This document shows, piece by piece, positions 1-6,834 of a DNA stretch of 14,898 bases. This stretch comes from JAGMDK01 sp023128695. GTDB taxonomy: Bacteria; Planctomycetota; Phycisphaerae; UBA1845; Fen-1342. The first letter of the stretch is position 1. Each line of letters opens with the position of its first letter. The position numbers were made by a program, and so were the translations under genes. Where the stretch lies: assembly GCA_030628805.1 (NCBI GenBank), contig DAOVQG010000091.1, positions 1-14,898 on the forward strand. Reading direction: 5' to 3'. The notes under the pieces were generated by a model. It was not told the DNA's origin and made no database searches. It saw only the letters and a program-made list of their open reading frames with translations.

Positions 1-20
1 CTGCTCAAGAGCAGTGGCAC
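1..20. repeat. Partial copy of the 72-bp inverted-repeat element at the window edge
   Basis: The first 20 bases equal the right arm of the inverted-repeat element seen complete at 9687-9758 and 14712-14783, and end in the same CAGTGGCAC. Only the right half is inside the window; the left half should lie just outside it. Confidence 0.75.
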
Positions 21-51
21 CCGGCCTTTCTATGGAATTACACGGCTCGGT

Positions 52-1368
52 TCAGAACTGCTCTAATGACAGATCGTACGCTCCCGTCCTCGTGCCGGAC
101 CAATCATCGAAGACGACGATCGTATACAGTCCGTCGGCGAGAAGCTGAAAGTCAATCGTGGCGGCGCTGGGATCGTAGTCCGAGGCGATCTCCGGCCCAC
201 CGCCCGGCGGAAACAGCAGCACTCCGGGCCAGAAATCACCCGAGGTCGCCCCCGCGACGATCCTGACGCGCTGGTTAACACCACCAAGGAACGTAAAGGC
301 ATCCATGTCAGACGCCATGTTGATCTGCCCACTGACGGTCTCCCCTGATGCCACAGGCCCTCCGTCCGGGTCGCCCGGACTGGTGAGGGAATCTGAAAGA
401 TTGAGAAACGTCAGATTGTATGCGCCGGTCCTTGTGCCGGACCAGTCATCGAAGACGACGATCGTATACAGTCCGTCGGCGTGAAGCTGAAAGTCAATCG
501 CGGCGGCACTGGGATCGTAGTCCGAGGCGATCTCCGGCCCGCCGCCCGGCGGAAACAGCAGCACTCCGGGCCAGAAATCACCCGAGGTCACCGCCGCGAC
601 GATCCGAACGCGGTCGCCAGCCTTTGCACAAAACTTGTATGAATCCTGGTCAGACGCCTGGTCAATTGCGGCCGACACCGTCTCGCCCGAATTGATCGTA
701 GCTCCCACACAGTCGCCGTCGTCCGTAATCGTGACCGTTACCGTCGCCGCGTTGGAGTCCACCTGACCGTCGTTCGCGGCGAAGGTGAAGGAAACTGACC
801 CCACGTGATCGGCCTGCGGCGTATACGTCACGTTGGGTGCGGTACCGGCCAAGCTACCGCGGACGGGGGGATCCACGATCCGGTACGTGAGCGCATCGCC
901 ATCGGGGTCCGACGCCACCAGCTCAATGAACACCGGCGTATTCTTTGTCGTCGTTACGCTTTGATCATCGGCGATGGGCGGCTGATTTTGAGGGGGTGAT
1001 ACTGTGACGGTGACATGCACCGCGTCTGCGTCCTCAAGTTCTCCGTCGCTTACCACCAGCTCGAAACTCAAGACCACCTCATCGTTCGGGGCCGTGAATT
1101 CCGGGCGAGCAGTGTTGGCACCAATCAGAACGACATCGGGGCCCTCCGTCTGCGTCCATGCAAAGGTCAGCGGTCGGTCTTCCGGGTCATGCGATCCGGT
1201 TCCGTCAAGCTGCACGACGCTGCCAGCGACGACGGTCCGATCCGGCCCTGCGTTGGCCACTGGCGGGAGATTGATCCACGGACACCCTGCCATTCCCAGC
1301 AGGCCAGGAATGAAAATGAGTAATCCTGCGAGCCCACGCGATCCCAAGAGACGTGTTGTGCCAGACAT
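52..1368 (-). CDS. Secreted lipoprotein with PKD, cadherin-like and two PPC domains
   Basis: 438 aa. The ATG at 1368 is chosen over an in-frame start at 1419 because a perfect AGGAGG lies 6 nt upstream and the hydrophobic segment then sits at the N-terminus. A lipoprotein signal ends in MAGC (Cys29), so the protein is probably lipid-anchored after export. Residues about 35-124 form a PKD-type domain (PVANAGPDRTV, then W.Q). Residues 128-216 look like a tandem-95/cadherin-like Ig domain (NQPPIADDQSV, DPDGDALTY). Two pre-peptidase C-terminal (PPC) domains follow at about 219-323 and 333-438, each with SGETVS, FDDWSGTRTGAY and DFWPGVLLFPPGGG. The two copies are nearly identical also in DNA. There is no enzymatic domain, so the role is probably adhesion or display at the cell surface. 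The domain calls are well supported; the function is inferred. Confidence 0.88.
   Translation of the reverse strand: MSGTTRLLGSRGLAGLLIFIPGLLGMAGCPWINLPPVANAGPDRTVVAGSVVQLDGTGSHDPEDRPLTFAWTQTEGPDVVLIGANTARPEFTAPNDEVVLSFELVVSDGELEDADAVHVTVTVSPPQNQPPIADDQSVTTTKNTPVFIELVASDPDGDALTYRIVDPPVRGSLAGTAPNVTYTPQADHVGSVSFTFAANDGQVDSNAATVTVTITDDGDCVGATINSGETVSAAIDQASDQDSYKFCAKAGDRVRIVAAVTSGDFWPGVLLFPPGGGPEIASDYDPSAAAIDFQLHADGLYTIVVFDDWSGTRTGAYNLTFLNLSDSLTSPGDPDGGPVASGETVSGQINMASDMDAFTFLGGVNQRVRIVAGATSGDFWPGVLLFPPGGGPEIASDYDPSAATIDFQLLADGLYTIVVFDDWSGTRTGAYDLSLEQF
91..263 (-). repeat. In-gene tandem duplication, copy 1 (C-terminal PPC domain)
   Basis: This stretch matches 433-605 with only scattered differences, at an offset of exactly 342 bp (114 codons). 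It encodes the core of the second PPC domain. Near-identity in DNA, including synonymous positions, points to a recent duplication or to gene conversion. Confidence 0.85.
433..605 (-). repeat. In-gene tandem duplication, copy 2 (first PPC domain)
   Basis: Partner of 91-263. It encodes the first PPC domain of the lipoprotein. The flanking parts of the two PPC domains differ more than this core, which fits local gene conversion. Confidence 0.85.
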
Positions 1369-1374
1369 ACTGAA

Positions 1375-1380
1375 CCTCCT
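1375..1380 (-). promoter_or_regulatory. Shine-Dalgarno AGGAGG that fixes the lipoprotein start
   Basis: AGGAGG on the minus strand, 6 nt before the ATG at 1368. It decides that start over the longer in-frame option at 1419. Confidence 0.85.
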
Positions 1381-1456
1381 CACTACGCTGCCGACAAGCG
1401 TTCTGCGCGCGCTCGACAATCCTTTTGCACAGGGGGCGCGCCAACATTGATACGCT

Positions 1457-1485
1457 ATGCTACATCAGTCTGGCGCCCGCGTCAA
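1457..1485 (-). promoter_or_regulatory. Sigma70-type promoter candidate for the PKD/PPC lipoprotein
   Basis: Minus strand: TTGACG (1485-1480), a spacer of exactly 17 bp, then TAGCAT (1462-1457). A TG pair lies just before the -10. Transcription would start near 1450, leaving an untranslated leader of about 80 nt before the ATG at 1368. The rest of the gap to the stop at 1598 shows no gene. Confidence 0.5.
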
Positions 1486-1597
1486 CACCAGCCTGAAGTT
1501 CCGTAGGGTCCGCTGTGTGAACCGCCTGATTCAACGTGTCGGCCGAGGATGGTCCCCCGCGCGGACCTGCCCAGCTTGCTTTTTTCTTGTAAATTCA

Positions 1598-4174
1598 TCA
1601 AGCCATACCCCACCCAAAAGGCATCGTTTCAGACGAACCGATAACAACATAACGCTGATAAAGGATATTTCCGTCGGGAGAGACCCACTTGATATTGAAA
1701 ACCAGTATCCCTTGCTCGTTTGCAGTACCGTAATATGTGACAGTTTTCACTCCTAATTCCGCATCTACCACTTGAGGAGATTCTATCGAAATCTCGGGAC
1801 CCGATACCTGCTCCAGTATAACATCGAATGAATCCAGGGTTCTAGCCATAATCCTGAATTCATTCTCATTGGAAGCTTGCAGTGAACTCCACGCCCACAG
1901 GGGTGTTGCCCAACAAGATCCCGAGTTATTCCCTTCTCGACCTTGACTGCTGAATTTACCATCTTGGTAGGAAGACCAACTTCTTGAGTATGCCCTCACA
2001 TTTACATCTAATACGTCACTGCCTGTACCGGAGACGATACCACCCAACAGGTCATACTCTTCATGGACCCAACCACGGAAATCAACCTTTTTCGCATCCA
2101 GAGGCCACAGTTGGGCCTCCGATACGCCGACAGACTTACTTTCAAAACAGACCACAGCCAGCATCCAGTCTGCATCTATCGGCTCAGGCACGACTTGATA
2201 AATCAACTCCGGCTCGAGGGAAACAGATGCCTCCGCATAGAAACTCTGGTCCGGCAATGGTTCACCACCCGTTCCAGCAATCACTTGCATTTCGTACAGC
2301 CACCCAGAACCTGTTTCGAGCCTGGCCCGATTCCGGAAACCAAAACCACCTGGGACAATAGAATCCCACGGGTGGTGGTAGTGGTACATTTCGTGCCATA
2401 GTGTCTCCGTCCCAACCTGCACAATACCGTTCACGCTTGCCGATATATACCAATAGTCCCATCCGTCCTCATACCCTTCGGATGTTACCGACTCATTAAA
2501 CTTCGATTGCAAGCAGGAACCGCTCGTCGAACTATAGAACAGGTCCTGGTATTCACCACTCTGGAAACTTAAAGAGGAAGAGTCGCTATCTAACCGGTCA
2601 TCAGCCTCCAATGAATAACTATATGTTCCTGCTTGTGATTCGGGAGACAAAAGGATTTTTTGGGCCAGGCTACCTGTAACCGTGATTTTCAGCGTATCCG
2701 ATGCCCTGACTTCTTCTTGGGTAGTATATAGCAACGCCCTCAACTCGAACTCGTATGTCCCTGCAACGGGGGGAACGAACAGCCAGCCACCCTTCCCATA
2801 CCACTGTCCGTCAGCAGGTGGTAAAAACGGCGATCCTAGTTCTTCAGGTGGCGGCCAATTAAAGATATCCATGGAATTGTCATGAGGTAAATAAGGCGGG
2901 ATGAACAAACCTTTATACTCTAATACATCTCGTACATGGCTATCAATCGGGCAGGATATGTTTACCCACCGCCAACTGCCGGGGAGAAGCTGTTCGGTCC
3001 CCTCTGCCAACATAATATGACCATTGAGCATTATGCGATCACCGACCTTGGCAAAGATGTCCGGACCGGCATCTACATCCAAGTTGCCGCCACATGTCTC
3101 ATCCAATTCCTCTTTGAAGTCTTCATATATGCCTTCAGCTTCGCCCGGTTCAAATATCTGCGACAAAGAAACAACGGCCCATCGGGGCTCTGACAACAAG
3201 TGAATCTCCCTATCCCAAAACTCCCAATCGATGAGATTGGTGTTGATGGTCTGGTCCGGATGGTTTGGGTTATAAAACGCTACAGAGTCGCCTTCGTAAC
3301 CAATGGCAAGCATGGCATGAGCACGCGTCTCGTTAGAAGCATCGCGATAGACGACGGATACATATTGGGGTTGACGAGACAGGAAAATGGCTGCCTTGAT
3401 TTTGTTTAGAGCCTTTTCAGGTGTGTGGTAGCGTCGGTGGTCAGAACAAGACAGGCAGTCATAAGCGTAGGCCCATTGGGCTTGGTAGGCGATGGATTCT
3501 TGAATCCAGTCGGCCACCCGGTACAGTGCACAGCCCTTCTCCTGGAAATACCACTTAGCAAAACCCACCATCCCCCCGCAGCGCGCTCCTTCCGGTGGTC
3601 GATTTCCGATGTGGAATCCGTGTTTGCCGGGACGGAAACCTGTGTCGAAACTTGGCAGAAGAAAGTCCTCCGCAATCTCTGCCGCAGTGAAAAGTGACAA
3701 ACGTCTCACAGGAACATCGACCGCGCACTTGTCGGCGTCAACCTCACATAAGGTGGAAGGTATTTCCCACTCTCCACGATTCTCATCATACCGCAGAACC
3801 ATAACTTTCTCCGGGTCGCTCACAAGACTCGGATCATATGGCACCTGCACTATTACAGGTTTCTTGAACCAGGTAGCTTCCGTCTGAAATAAAATGACTG
3901 GCCCAAGTCCCTTGATTCCATCGGGAAGAACTGGCGAATTCGTACTTTGAATAATAGTAATAGTTGTTAGCTCCATGACGGCACCTTCCGGTACCGACAG
4001 GCAGGCACCATGCGCGGGGTTGTTCGGATCCGTTACTTCAAAGGTTCCCCCACTGGTAGTTACCACGTCTGTGGGCGAAGGTCCGCTCGAACAACCTACC
4101 AGCAACATGATGGCGATTACCCCCAAGGGCATCGCACGGATGAGAAACGCCTCGGCGGATTTCAAACGGCGCAT
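1598..4174 (-). CDS. Large lipoprotein with ZU5-like, papain-like cysteine peptidase-like and PKD-like regions
   Basis: 858 aa. The ATG at 4174 is preferred to a longer frame from 4243 because GAGGAG lies 9 nt upstream and a signal with lipobox LLVGC (Cys28) follows. Residues about 42-165 resemble a ZU5-type beta domain: a GGTFEVTDP opening, VPEGAV, GPVILFQTEATWFKKPVIVQ. Residues about 195-345 look papain-like/C39-like, with GARCGGM (Cys199), AHAMLAIGY (His286) and YNPNHP (Asn302) as a plausible catalytic triad. Residues about 365-500 are PKD-like (DVDAGPDIFAKVGD, then GTYEFELRAL and LKITV). The remaining 350 residues are mostly beta-rich and unrecognised. It may be a surface cysteine peptidase or an inactive substrate-binding relative. 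G+C is visibly lower (near half in sampled lines) than in neighbouring genes, suggesting transfer. Confidence 0.82.
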   Translation of the reverse strand: MRRLKSAEAFLIRAMPLGVIAIMLLVGCSSGPSPTDVVTTSGGTFEVTDPNNPAHGACLSVPEGAVMELTTITIIQSTNSPVLPDGIKGLGPVILFQTEATWFKKPVIVQVPYDPSLVSDPEKVMVLRYDENRGEWEIPSTLCEVDADKCAVDVPVRRLSLFTAAEIAEDFLLPSFDTGFRPGKHGFHIGNRPPEGARCGGMVGFAKWYFQEKGCALYRVADWIQESIAYQAQWAYAYDCLSCSDHRRYHTPEKALNKIKAAIFLSRQPQYVSVVYRDASNETRAHAMLAIGYEGDSVAFYNPNHPDQTINTNLIDWEFWDREIHLLSEPRWAVVSLSQIFEPGEAEGIYEDFKEELDETCGGNLDVDAGPDIFAKVGDRIMLNGHIMLAEGTEQLLPGSWRWVNISCPIDSHVRDVLEYKGLFIPPYLPHDNSMDIFNWPPPEELGSPFLPPADGQWYGKGGWLFVPPVAGTYEFELRALLYTTQEEVRASDTLKITVTGSLAQKILLSPESQAGTYSYSLEADDRLDSDSSSLSFQSGEYQDLFYSSTSGSCLQSKFNESVTSEGYEDGWDYWYISASVNGIVQVGTETLWHEMYHYHHPWDSIVPGGFGFRNRARLETGSGWLYEMQVIAGTGGEPLPDQSFYAEASVSLEPELIYQVVPEPIDADWMLAVVCFESKSVGVSEAQLWPLDAKKVDFRGWVHEEYDLLGGIVSGTGSDVLDVNVRAYSRSWSSYQDGKFSSQGREGNNSGSCWATPLWAWSSLQASNENEFRIMARTLDSFDVILEQVSGPEISIESPQVVDAELGVKTVTYYGTANEQGILVFNIKWVSPDGNILYQRYVVIGSSETMPFGWGMA

Positions 4175-4183
4175 TGTGTACTT

Positions 4184-4189
4184 CTCCTC
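4184..4189 (-). promoter_or_regulatory. Shine-Dalgarno GAGGAG for the large lipoprotein
   Basis: GAGGAG on the minus strand, 9 nt before the ATG at 4174. It supports the start that places the lipobox Cys at residue 28. Confidence 0.75.
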
Positions 4190-4244
4190 TTGAGTTCGTG
4201 TTCTTTGACACGACACTTCCCATATGACCTTGCACAACAACACC

Positions 4245-4700
4245 GACGGGCCGAGCTACGGCTTTGCATAGCCCGGGATTTCCCCGATAATCCGCCCCGC
4301 CTATGCCGACGTTCGCTTGGACCTGCATTATACCGCCCCCCCCCTGTGCCTACCCTGACCCAGCCGGATAGGGTTCGCCGTCGGACCACCAGCTTGAAGT
4401 CGGCCGCGCACCTCAGTGAAGTCGAGCCCCTACCTCGGTGAGGTCGGGACCGAGTAAGCACGGTATCGGGACCGAGTAGGCAGCCTACGCGGTCCCGATA
4501 CCTGTTGAGGTTGACGCTGACTCCCAGCTTGGGTGCGGGCGCCTGCGCCAAGTAAGGCGCGGGAATCGATCTCAGCTTGGAAACGGTTTTTCCGGGGCTC
4601 ATTTCGCCACATAACTTGCCCAGATTGCCCAGTTTACCGCACGCCGATCAGAGACGCGACCGTGAGGGAGCGGACAGCCCAGTACAAGGTCGTCCTCATA
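4245..4700. other. Gene-free stretch with short imperfect repeats
   Basis: No convincing gene on either strand: the open frames here are Arg- and Ser-rich and resemble no family. Near 4410-4452 there is an imperfect direct repeat of ACCTCRGTGARGTCG type. From about 4640 on the sequence (GACCGTGAGGGAGCGGAC) is of the kind I associate with dispersed planctomycete repeats. Confidence 0.5.
4461..4503. repeat. Long near-perfect hairpin
   Basis: GGTATCGGGACCG (4462-4474) pairs with CGGTCCCGATACC (4490-4502). Inside it, GTAGGC and GCCTAC pair again around one base, so almost the whole 41 nt folds into one stem. No T-run follows on either strand, so an intrinsic terminator is unlikely. It resembles a REP-like or MITE-like palindrome. 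Confidence 0.7.
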
Positions 4701-4706
4701 TCCAAC

Positions 4707-4763
4707 CGCTTACTGACGTGCGCGGCTCTGATTGATCGCTTACTAACGTGCGCGGCTCTGATT
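4707..4763. repeat. Two adjacent copies of a 27-bp dispersed repeat
   Basis: Copies at 4707-4733 and 4737-4763 differ at one base, share the core ACGTGCGCGGCTCTGATT, and are separated by 3 bp. The second copy abuts the truncated end of the HU-like pseudogene, so it marks where that gene was broken. Confidence 0.8.
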
Positions 4764-4959
4764 TCGTCGCCCGCGCGGCGGTCACCGCCAGGATGTCCGG
4801 CTTGTTCACCGTCGAGCCCTGGTCGACGATGTCCTGGACCAGGTCGTCGCCTTCGGCACGCGCTGGCTGGCGAGACGCCCACCCTACCCGCACCATCGCC
4901 GCGTAGTCGTCCGGGTCGGCGGTGATGTTGTTCTCAAAAAGAGCGTACTTGATGGGCAG
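4764..4959 (-). pseudogene. Remnant of an HU-like (HU-HIG type) DNA-binding protein gene
   Basis: Read on the minus strand from 4956, the frame gives PIKYALFENNITADPDDYAA, the typical N-terminus of bacterial HU-like DNA-binding proteins. DIVDQGSTVNKPDILAV follows, the conserved stretch of the same domain. The codon where Met is expected is CTG (4959-4957). Between the two conserved blocks lies GWASRQPARAEG, encoded by a dispersed repeat shared with 13535-13557 and not expected in the family. After DILAV the frame runs into the 27-bp repeats at 4707-4763. Start lost, insertion inside and 3' end missing: a pseudogene. The family assignment is from memory of the motif. Confidence 0.65.
4869..4890. 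repeat. Dispersed repeat inside the HU-like pseudogene
   Basis: This stretch contains GACGCCCACCCTACCCG and is repeated at 13536-13557, where it is the right end of a 56-bp element. Here it splits the HU-like reading frame without shifting it. Confidence 0.75.
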
Positions 4960-5099
4960 GGCCGATTCTCCCTCTGTTGGACTTCACGGGCAATGTACCA
5001 AGCCGCAGCCTCGCGTCAAGGCCGTTCCGAGCGGGACAGCGTAAGCTCTGCGCTCACAATGAGATGCTGGGTCCCCAGGAAATGACATCGTTCTCACAA

Positions 5100-5139
5100 T
5101 CGGGACGACAGGATTCGAACCTGCGACCTTCTGCACCCC
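5100..5139 (-). pseudogene. tRNA-Pro-like 3' half (attachment-site type)
   Basis: The minus strand carries the 3' half of a tRNA: anticodon GGG followed by the 3' side of its stem, a variable loop, a T arm GCAGG-TTCGAAT-CCTGT, acceptor strand CGTCCCG and discriminator A. The matching 5' acceptor CGGGACG, D arm and anticodon stem are absent upstream, so no whole tRNA is present. This is the pattern left when an integrating element carries a copy of the tRNA 3' end as its attachment site. Assignment to Pro rests on the anticodon position and acceptor; intact relatives should lie elsewhere in the genome. Confidence 0.6.
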
Positions 5140-5394
5140 ATCGAGCACAGTCCGCTGGCGATTAGCCGTAACCCGTTGCTACAACGCTACCTCCGGCGTA
5201 GGCTGTTTTGCAAAGAAGTCCGGACTAAAAACCGCGTTTCTGGGCTGTGAGGGGCGTTTTTGTCCCGATGTGTCCCGGGGCATTTTGGGAGCGGTTGTGT
5301 TGGGGGGTTGCGCCGGGTTCTGCTGGTCCTCTTCCAGCCAGCCGACCCACCGGGACCATTGCGGCGGGTTGACTCTGTATCCCTTATGGCTCAA
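5101..5394 (-). pseudogene. Integrase-tail-like reading frame ending in the tRNA 3' half
   Basis: A minus-strand frame runs from 5394 (TTG) to a TAG at 5179-5181 and continues in the same frame through VTANRQRTVLDG into the tRNA 3' half, read as VAGSNPVVP. From memory, C-termini of planctomycete site-specific integrases often end this way, overlapping a tRNA attachment site, with PTPEV-like residues shortly before; PTPEVAL occurs here just before the TAG. No catalytic integrase domain (Arg/His/Tyr motifs) precedes it: a TGA closes the frame about 30 nt upstream of 5394. Probably the stranded tail of a lost element. It could also be unrelated open sequence. Confidence 0.4.
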
Positions 5395-5453
5395 CCGCCC
5401 ATCACTATCCCGCGCCTCAAGTCAACGAGAAAGAAAAGCAGTAGGGCGGATAA

Positions 5454-5663
5454 ATGAACACCGCAACCCCCTTGCAATCCGGAACAGCTAGCATCCACGA
5501 TGAGCTGATAGCTGCAGCTAGGCGACCCGGAACTCGCGAACTACGCGCCACGCTGGGGGCCGATTACGACACACTATCCGAACGGCAGCGTACCAACCTC
5601 GCGACGAAGGTTCAAATTTGCCGTGCGTGGAAATCCTACAAAAAGCACACGAGCGCACCCTGA
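5454..5663 (+). CDS. Hypothetical small protein (doubtful)
   Basis: 69 aa, ATG at 5454 with a weak AGGG about 8 nt upstream. The composition is balanced and helix-friendly (SIHDELIAAARRPG, LSERQRTNLATKVQ) with a Lys-rich end, unlike the Arg/Ser-rich frames of non-coding G+C-rich DNA. I recognise no family. It is the only plausible plus-strand gene in the window and lies between the tRNA-like fragment and transposase debris, so it may be a passenger of a lost mobile element or chance. Confidence 0.3.
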   Translation: MNTATPLQSGTASIHDELIAAARRPGTRELRATLGADYDTLSERQRTNLATKVQICRAWKSYKKHTSAP

Positions 5664-5699
5664 GGTGGGCCGAACGTTGTCATCTTCGTTGGCCGCGAT

Positions 5700-5893
5700 C
5701 GCTGAGGACGTTGGACAAAATAATCAAAGAGGGGGCCGCACGAGCAGCACCGGCGGTTTGGGCAGCGACGGACGTACAGATGGATTCGGTACACGCCCTC
5801 CAGCGTGCTGACCGTTCGGCGGCTCACGTAGGCCGACCACATGGTCTAGCCGCAACTGGGACAATGCTTCCTATGGGTGTAGAGCGTCTTCTC
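5700..5893 (-). pseudogene. Broken zinc-ribbon protein of transposase type
   Basis: On the minus strand the frame SKEKTLYTHRKHCPSCG is interrupted by TAG (5848-5846). It continues TMWSAYVSRRTVSTLEGVYR and then VRRCPNRRC, giving two Cys pairs around a beta-rich core. This resembles zinc-ribbon N-termini of transposase-like proteins. The sequence after the second Cys pair does not continue convincingly. Internal stop and missing ends make it a remnant. Family assignment is tentative. Confidence 0.5.
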
Positions 5894-6011
5894 CTTTGAC
5901 GCCTTCGCGGCGGCAGATCTGGGCCAGCTTGCGCTCGGATTGCAGCGTCTCCAGCACGATCTGGAGTTTTTGGGTCGGCGTCCATTTCCGGCGACGTTTC
6001 TTTTGACCGTC
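5871..6011 (-). pseudogene. IS3-type OrfA transposase fragment (HTH_Tnp_1)
   Basis: The minus-strand frame reads KKRRRKWTPTQKLQIVLETL, then QSERKLAQICRREGV, the helix-turn-helix N-terminal part of IS3-family OrfA proteins. A TGA lies directly upstream (6014-6012), no start codon precedes the motif, and TAG (5873-5871) ends the frame before the coiled coil that normally follows. It overlaps the zinc-ribbon remnant in another frame, so two different insertion-sequence relics appear joined by deletion. Confidence 0.6.
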
Positions 6012-6050
6012 TCACTTGGCCTGAAACACTACATTCTGATCGAGAGCACA

Positions 6051-6659
6051 TTACTTCGACTCCTTCTGCCCCTCCCCCTTCAGCTCATTCAGCTCCGCCC
6101 GCAGGGCGCTCATTTGCTGAGCTTCGCGGGCGTCTTCGACTTGCTCTTCCGCCTCGATCATGCGGTCGATCTCTTCATCCGTGATCGCCTCGCTGGCGGC
6201 CTGGGCCACGTCGGCGGCGGCGCTGTCCTCCATGCCGTCCAGGAACATCGTCATCCGTTCCTCCATGCTCTGCGATTGCATCATCGCCTTTTCCCACTCC
6301 ATCTGCGTCTTGACCAGGTCGGTCTCGCCGTACATGCGGCTGACCTCGCCCGCCATGGTCTTCATGGCGATGGCGAAGTCGGCGGAGGCCTCGGCCTGGC
6401 GCTTGATCAGCAGGGCGTTTTTGACCGCCAGCAGTTGCCGTTCGAGCAGCTTCTTGATCGTGGCGGTCTTCTTGAGCGAGTTGCGGATGAATTGATACGA
6501 CGACATGTCGCCAATCTGCTTGGCGTGCCGGGCATTCTTGACGAACTCGTCGCTAAATTTGTTCTGCTCGGCGATCGACTTCTCAATCCGCCGAATCCCC
6601 TGGCGAACCTTCATGTCGCGCTCAATGCGGCGTTCTTCCTTCGACTTAAACAAACCCAT
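6051..6659 (-). CDS. ESCRT-III-like coiled-coil protein with MIM1-like tail
   Basis: 202 aa, ATG at 6659 with GAGGT 4 nt upstream; the longer frame to 6758 only translates the 8-bp repeat array. The protein opens MGLFKSKEERRIERDMK, a short hydrophobic tip followed by a strongly basic helix. A long helical hairpin follows (about 10-90), then a Met-rich amphipathic stretch (MAGEVSRMYG, MEWEKAMMQSQSMEERMTMF, about 102-140), and an acidic C-terminal third (AITDEEIDRMIEAEE). Basic front, acidic back, about 200 aa and a Met-rich middle are what ESCRT-III/CHMP2-type proteins show. Residues 185-194 (ALRAELNELK) resemble a MIM1 motif for MIT domains of Vps4-type ATPases. It may polymerise on membranes. 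Vipp1/PspA kinship or an unrelated coiled coil are alternatives. Last gene of the cluster. Confidence 0.72.
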   Translation of the reverse strand: MGLFKSKEERRIERDMKVRQGIRRIEKSIAEQNKFSDEFVKNARHAKQIGDMSSYQFIRNSLKKTATIKKLLERQLLAVKNALLIKRQAEASADFAIAMKTMAGEVSRMYGETDLVKTQMEWEKAMMQSQSMEERMTMFLDGMEDSAAADVAQAASEAITDEEIDRMIEAEEQVEDAREAQQMSALRAELNELKGEGQKESK

Positions 6660-6668
6660 GGCTACCTC

Positions 6669-6748
6669 GTGGGAATGTGGGAACGTGGGAACGTGAACAC
6701 GTGGGAACGTGGGAACGTGGGAACGTGAGCACGTGGGAACGTGGGAAC
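6669..6748 (+). repeat. Ten-unit array of an 8-bp repeat (GTGGGAAC)
   Basis: Ten successive 8-mers: mostly GTGGGAAC, with variants GTGGGAAT, GTGAACAC and GTGAGCAC. It lies directly upstream of the ESCRT-III-like gene start at 6659. The same unit occurs in opposite orientation at 7269-7292 and 7362-7385, on the other side of the S23 gene. Confidence 0.9.
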
Positions 6749-6834
6749 GGTGTTGCACGCGGCGTCCTGTGCGGTGGACATTGCTGTTGGCAATGACGTT
6801 GCGATTGTGAGTCGTTGCATGATCACACGCTCTT

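Noticed and set aside
4175..4243. N-terminal extension of the large lipoprotein
   Set aside because: The extension would put 23 polar residues before the signal peptide and ignores the GAGGAG site placed for the ATG at 4174.
4162..4612. Minus-strand open frames upstream of the large lipoprotein
   Set aside because: Arg/Ser-rich translations, no ribosome site, and overlap with a palindrome; typical of non-coding G+C-rich DNA.
5100..5200. Complete tRNA gene
   Set aside because: The 5' acceptor strand, D arm and a paired anticodon stem cannot be found; only the 3' half fits.
5940..6728. Long plus-strand open frame (262 codons)
   Set aside because: It is the antisense shadow of the ESCRT-III-like gene at 6051-6659, rich in Leu and His, and ends in the 8-bp repeat array. 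No family resemblance.
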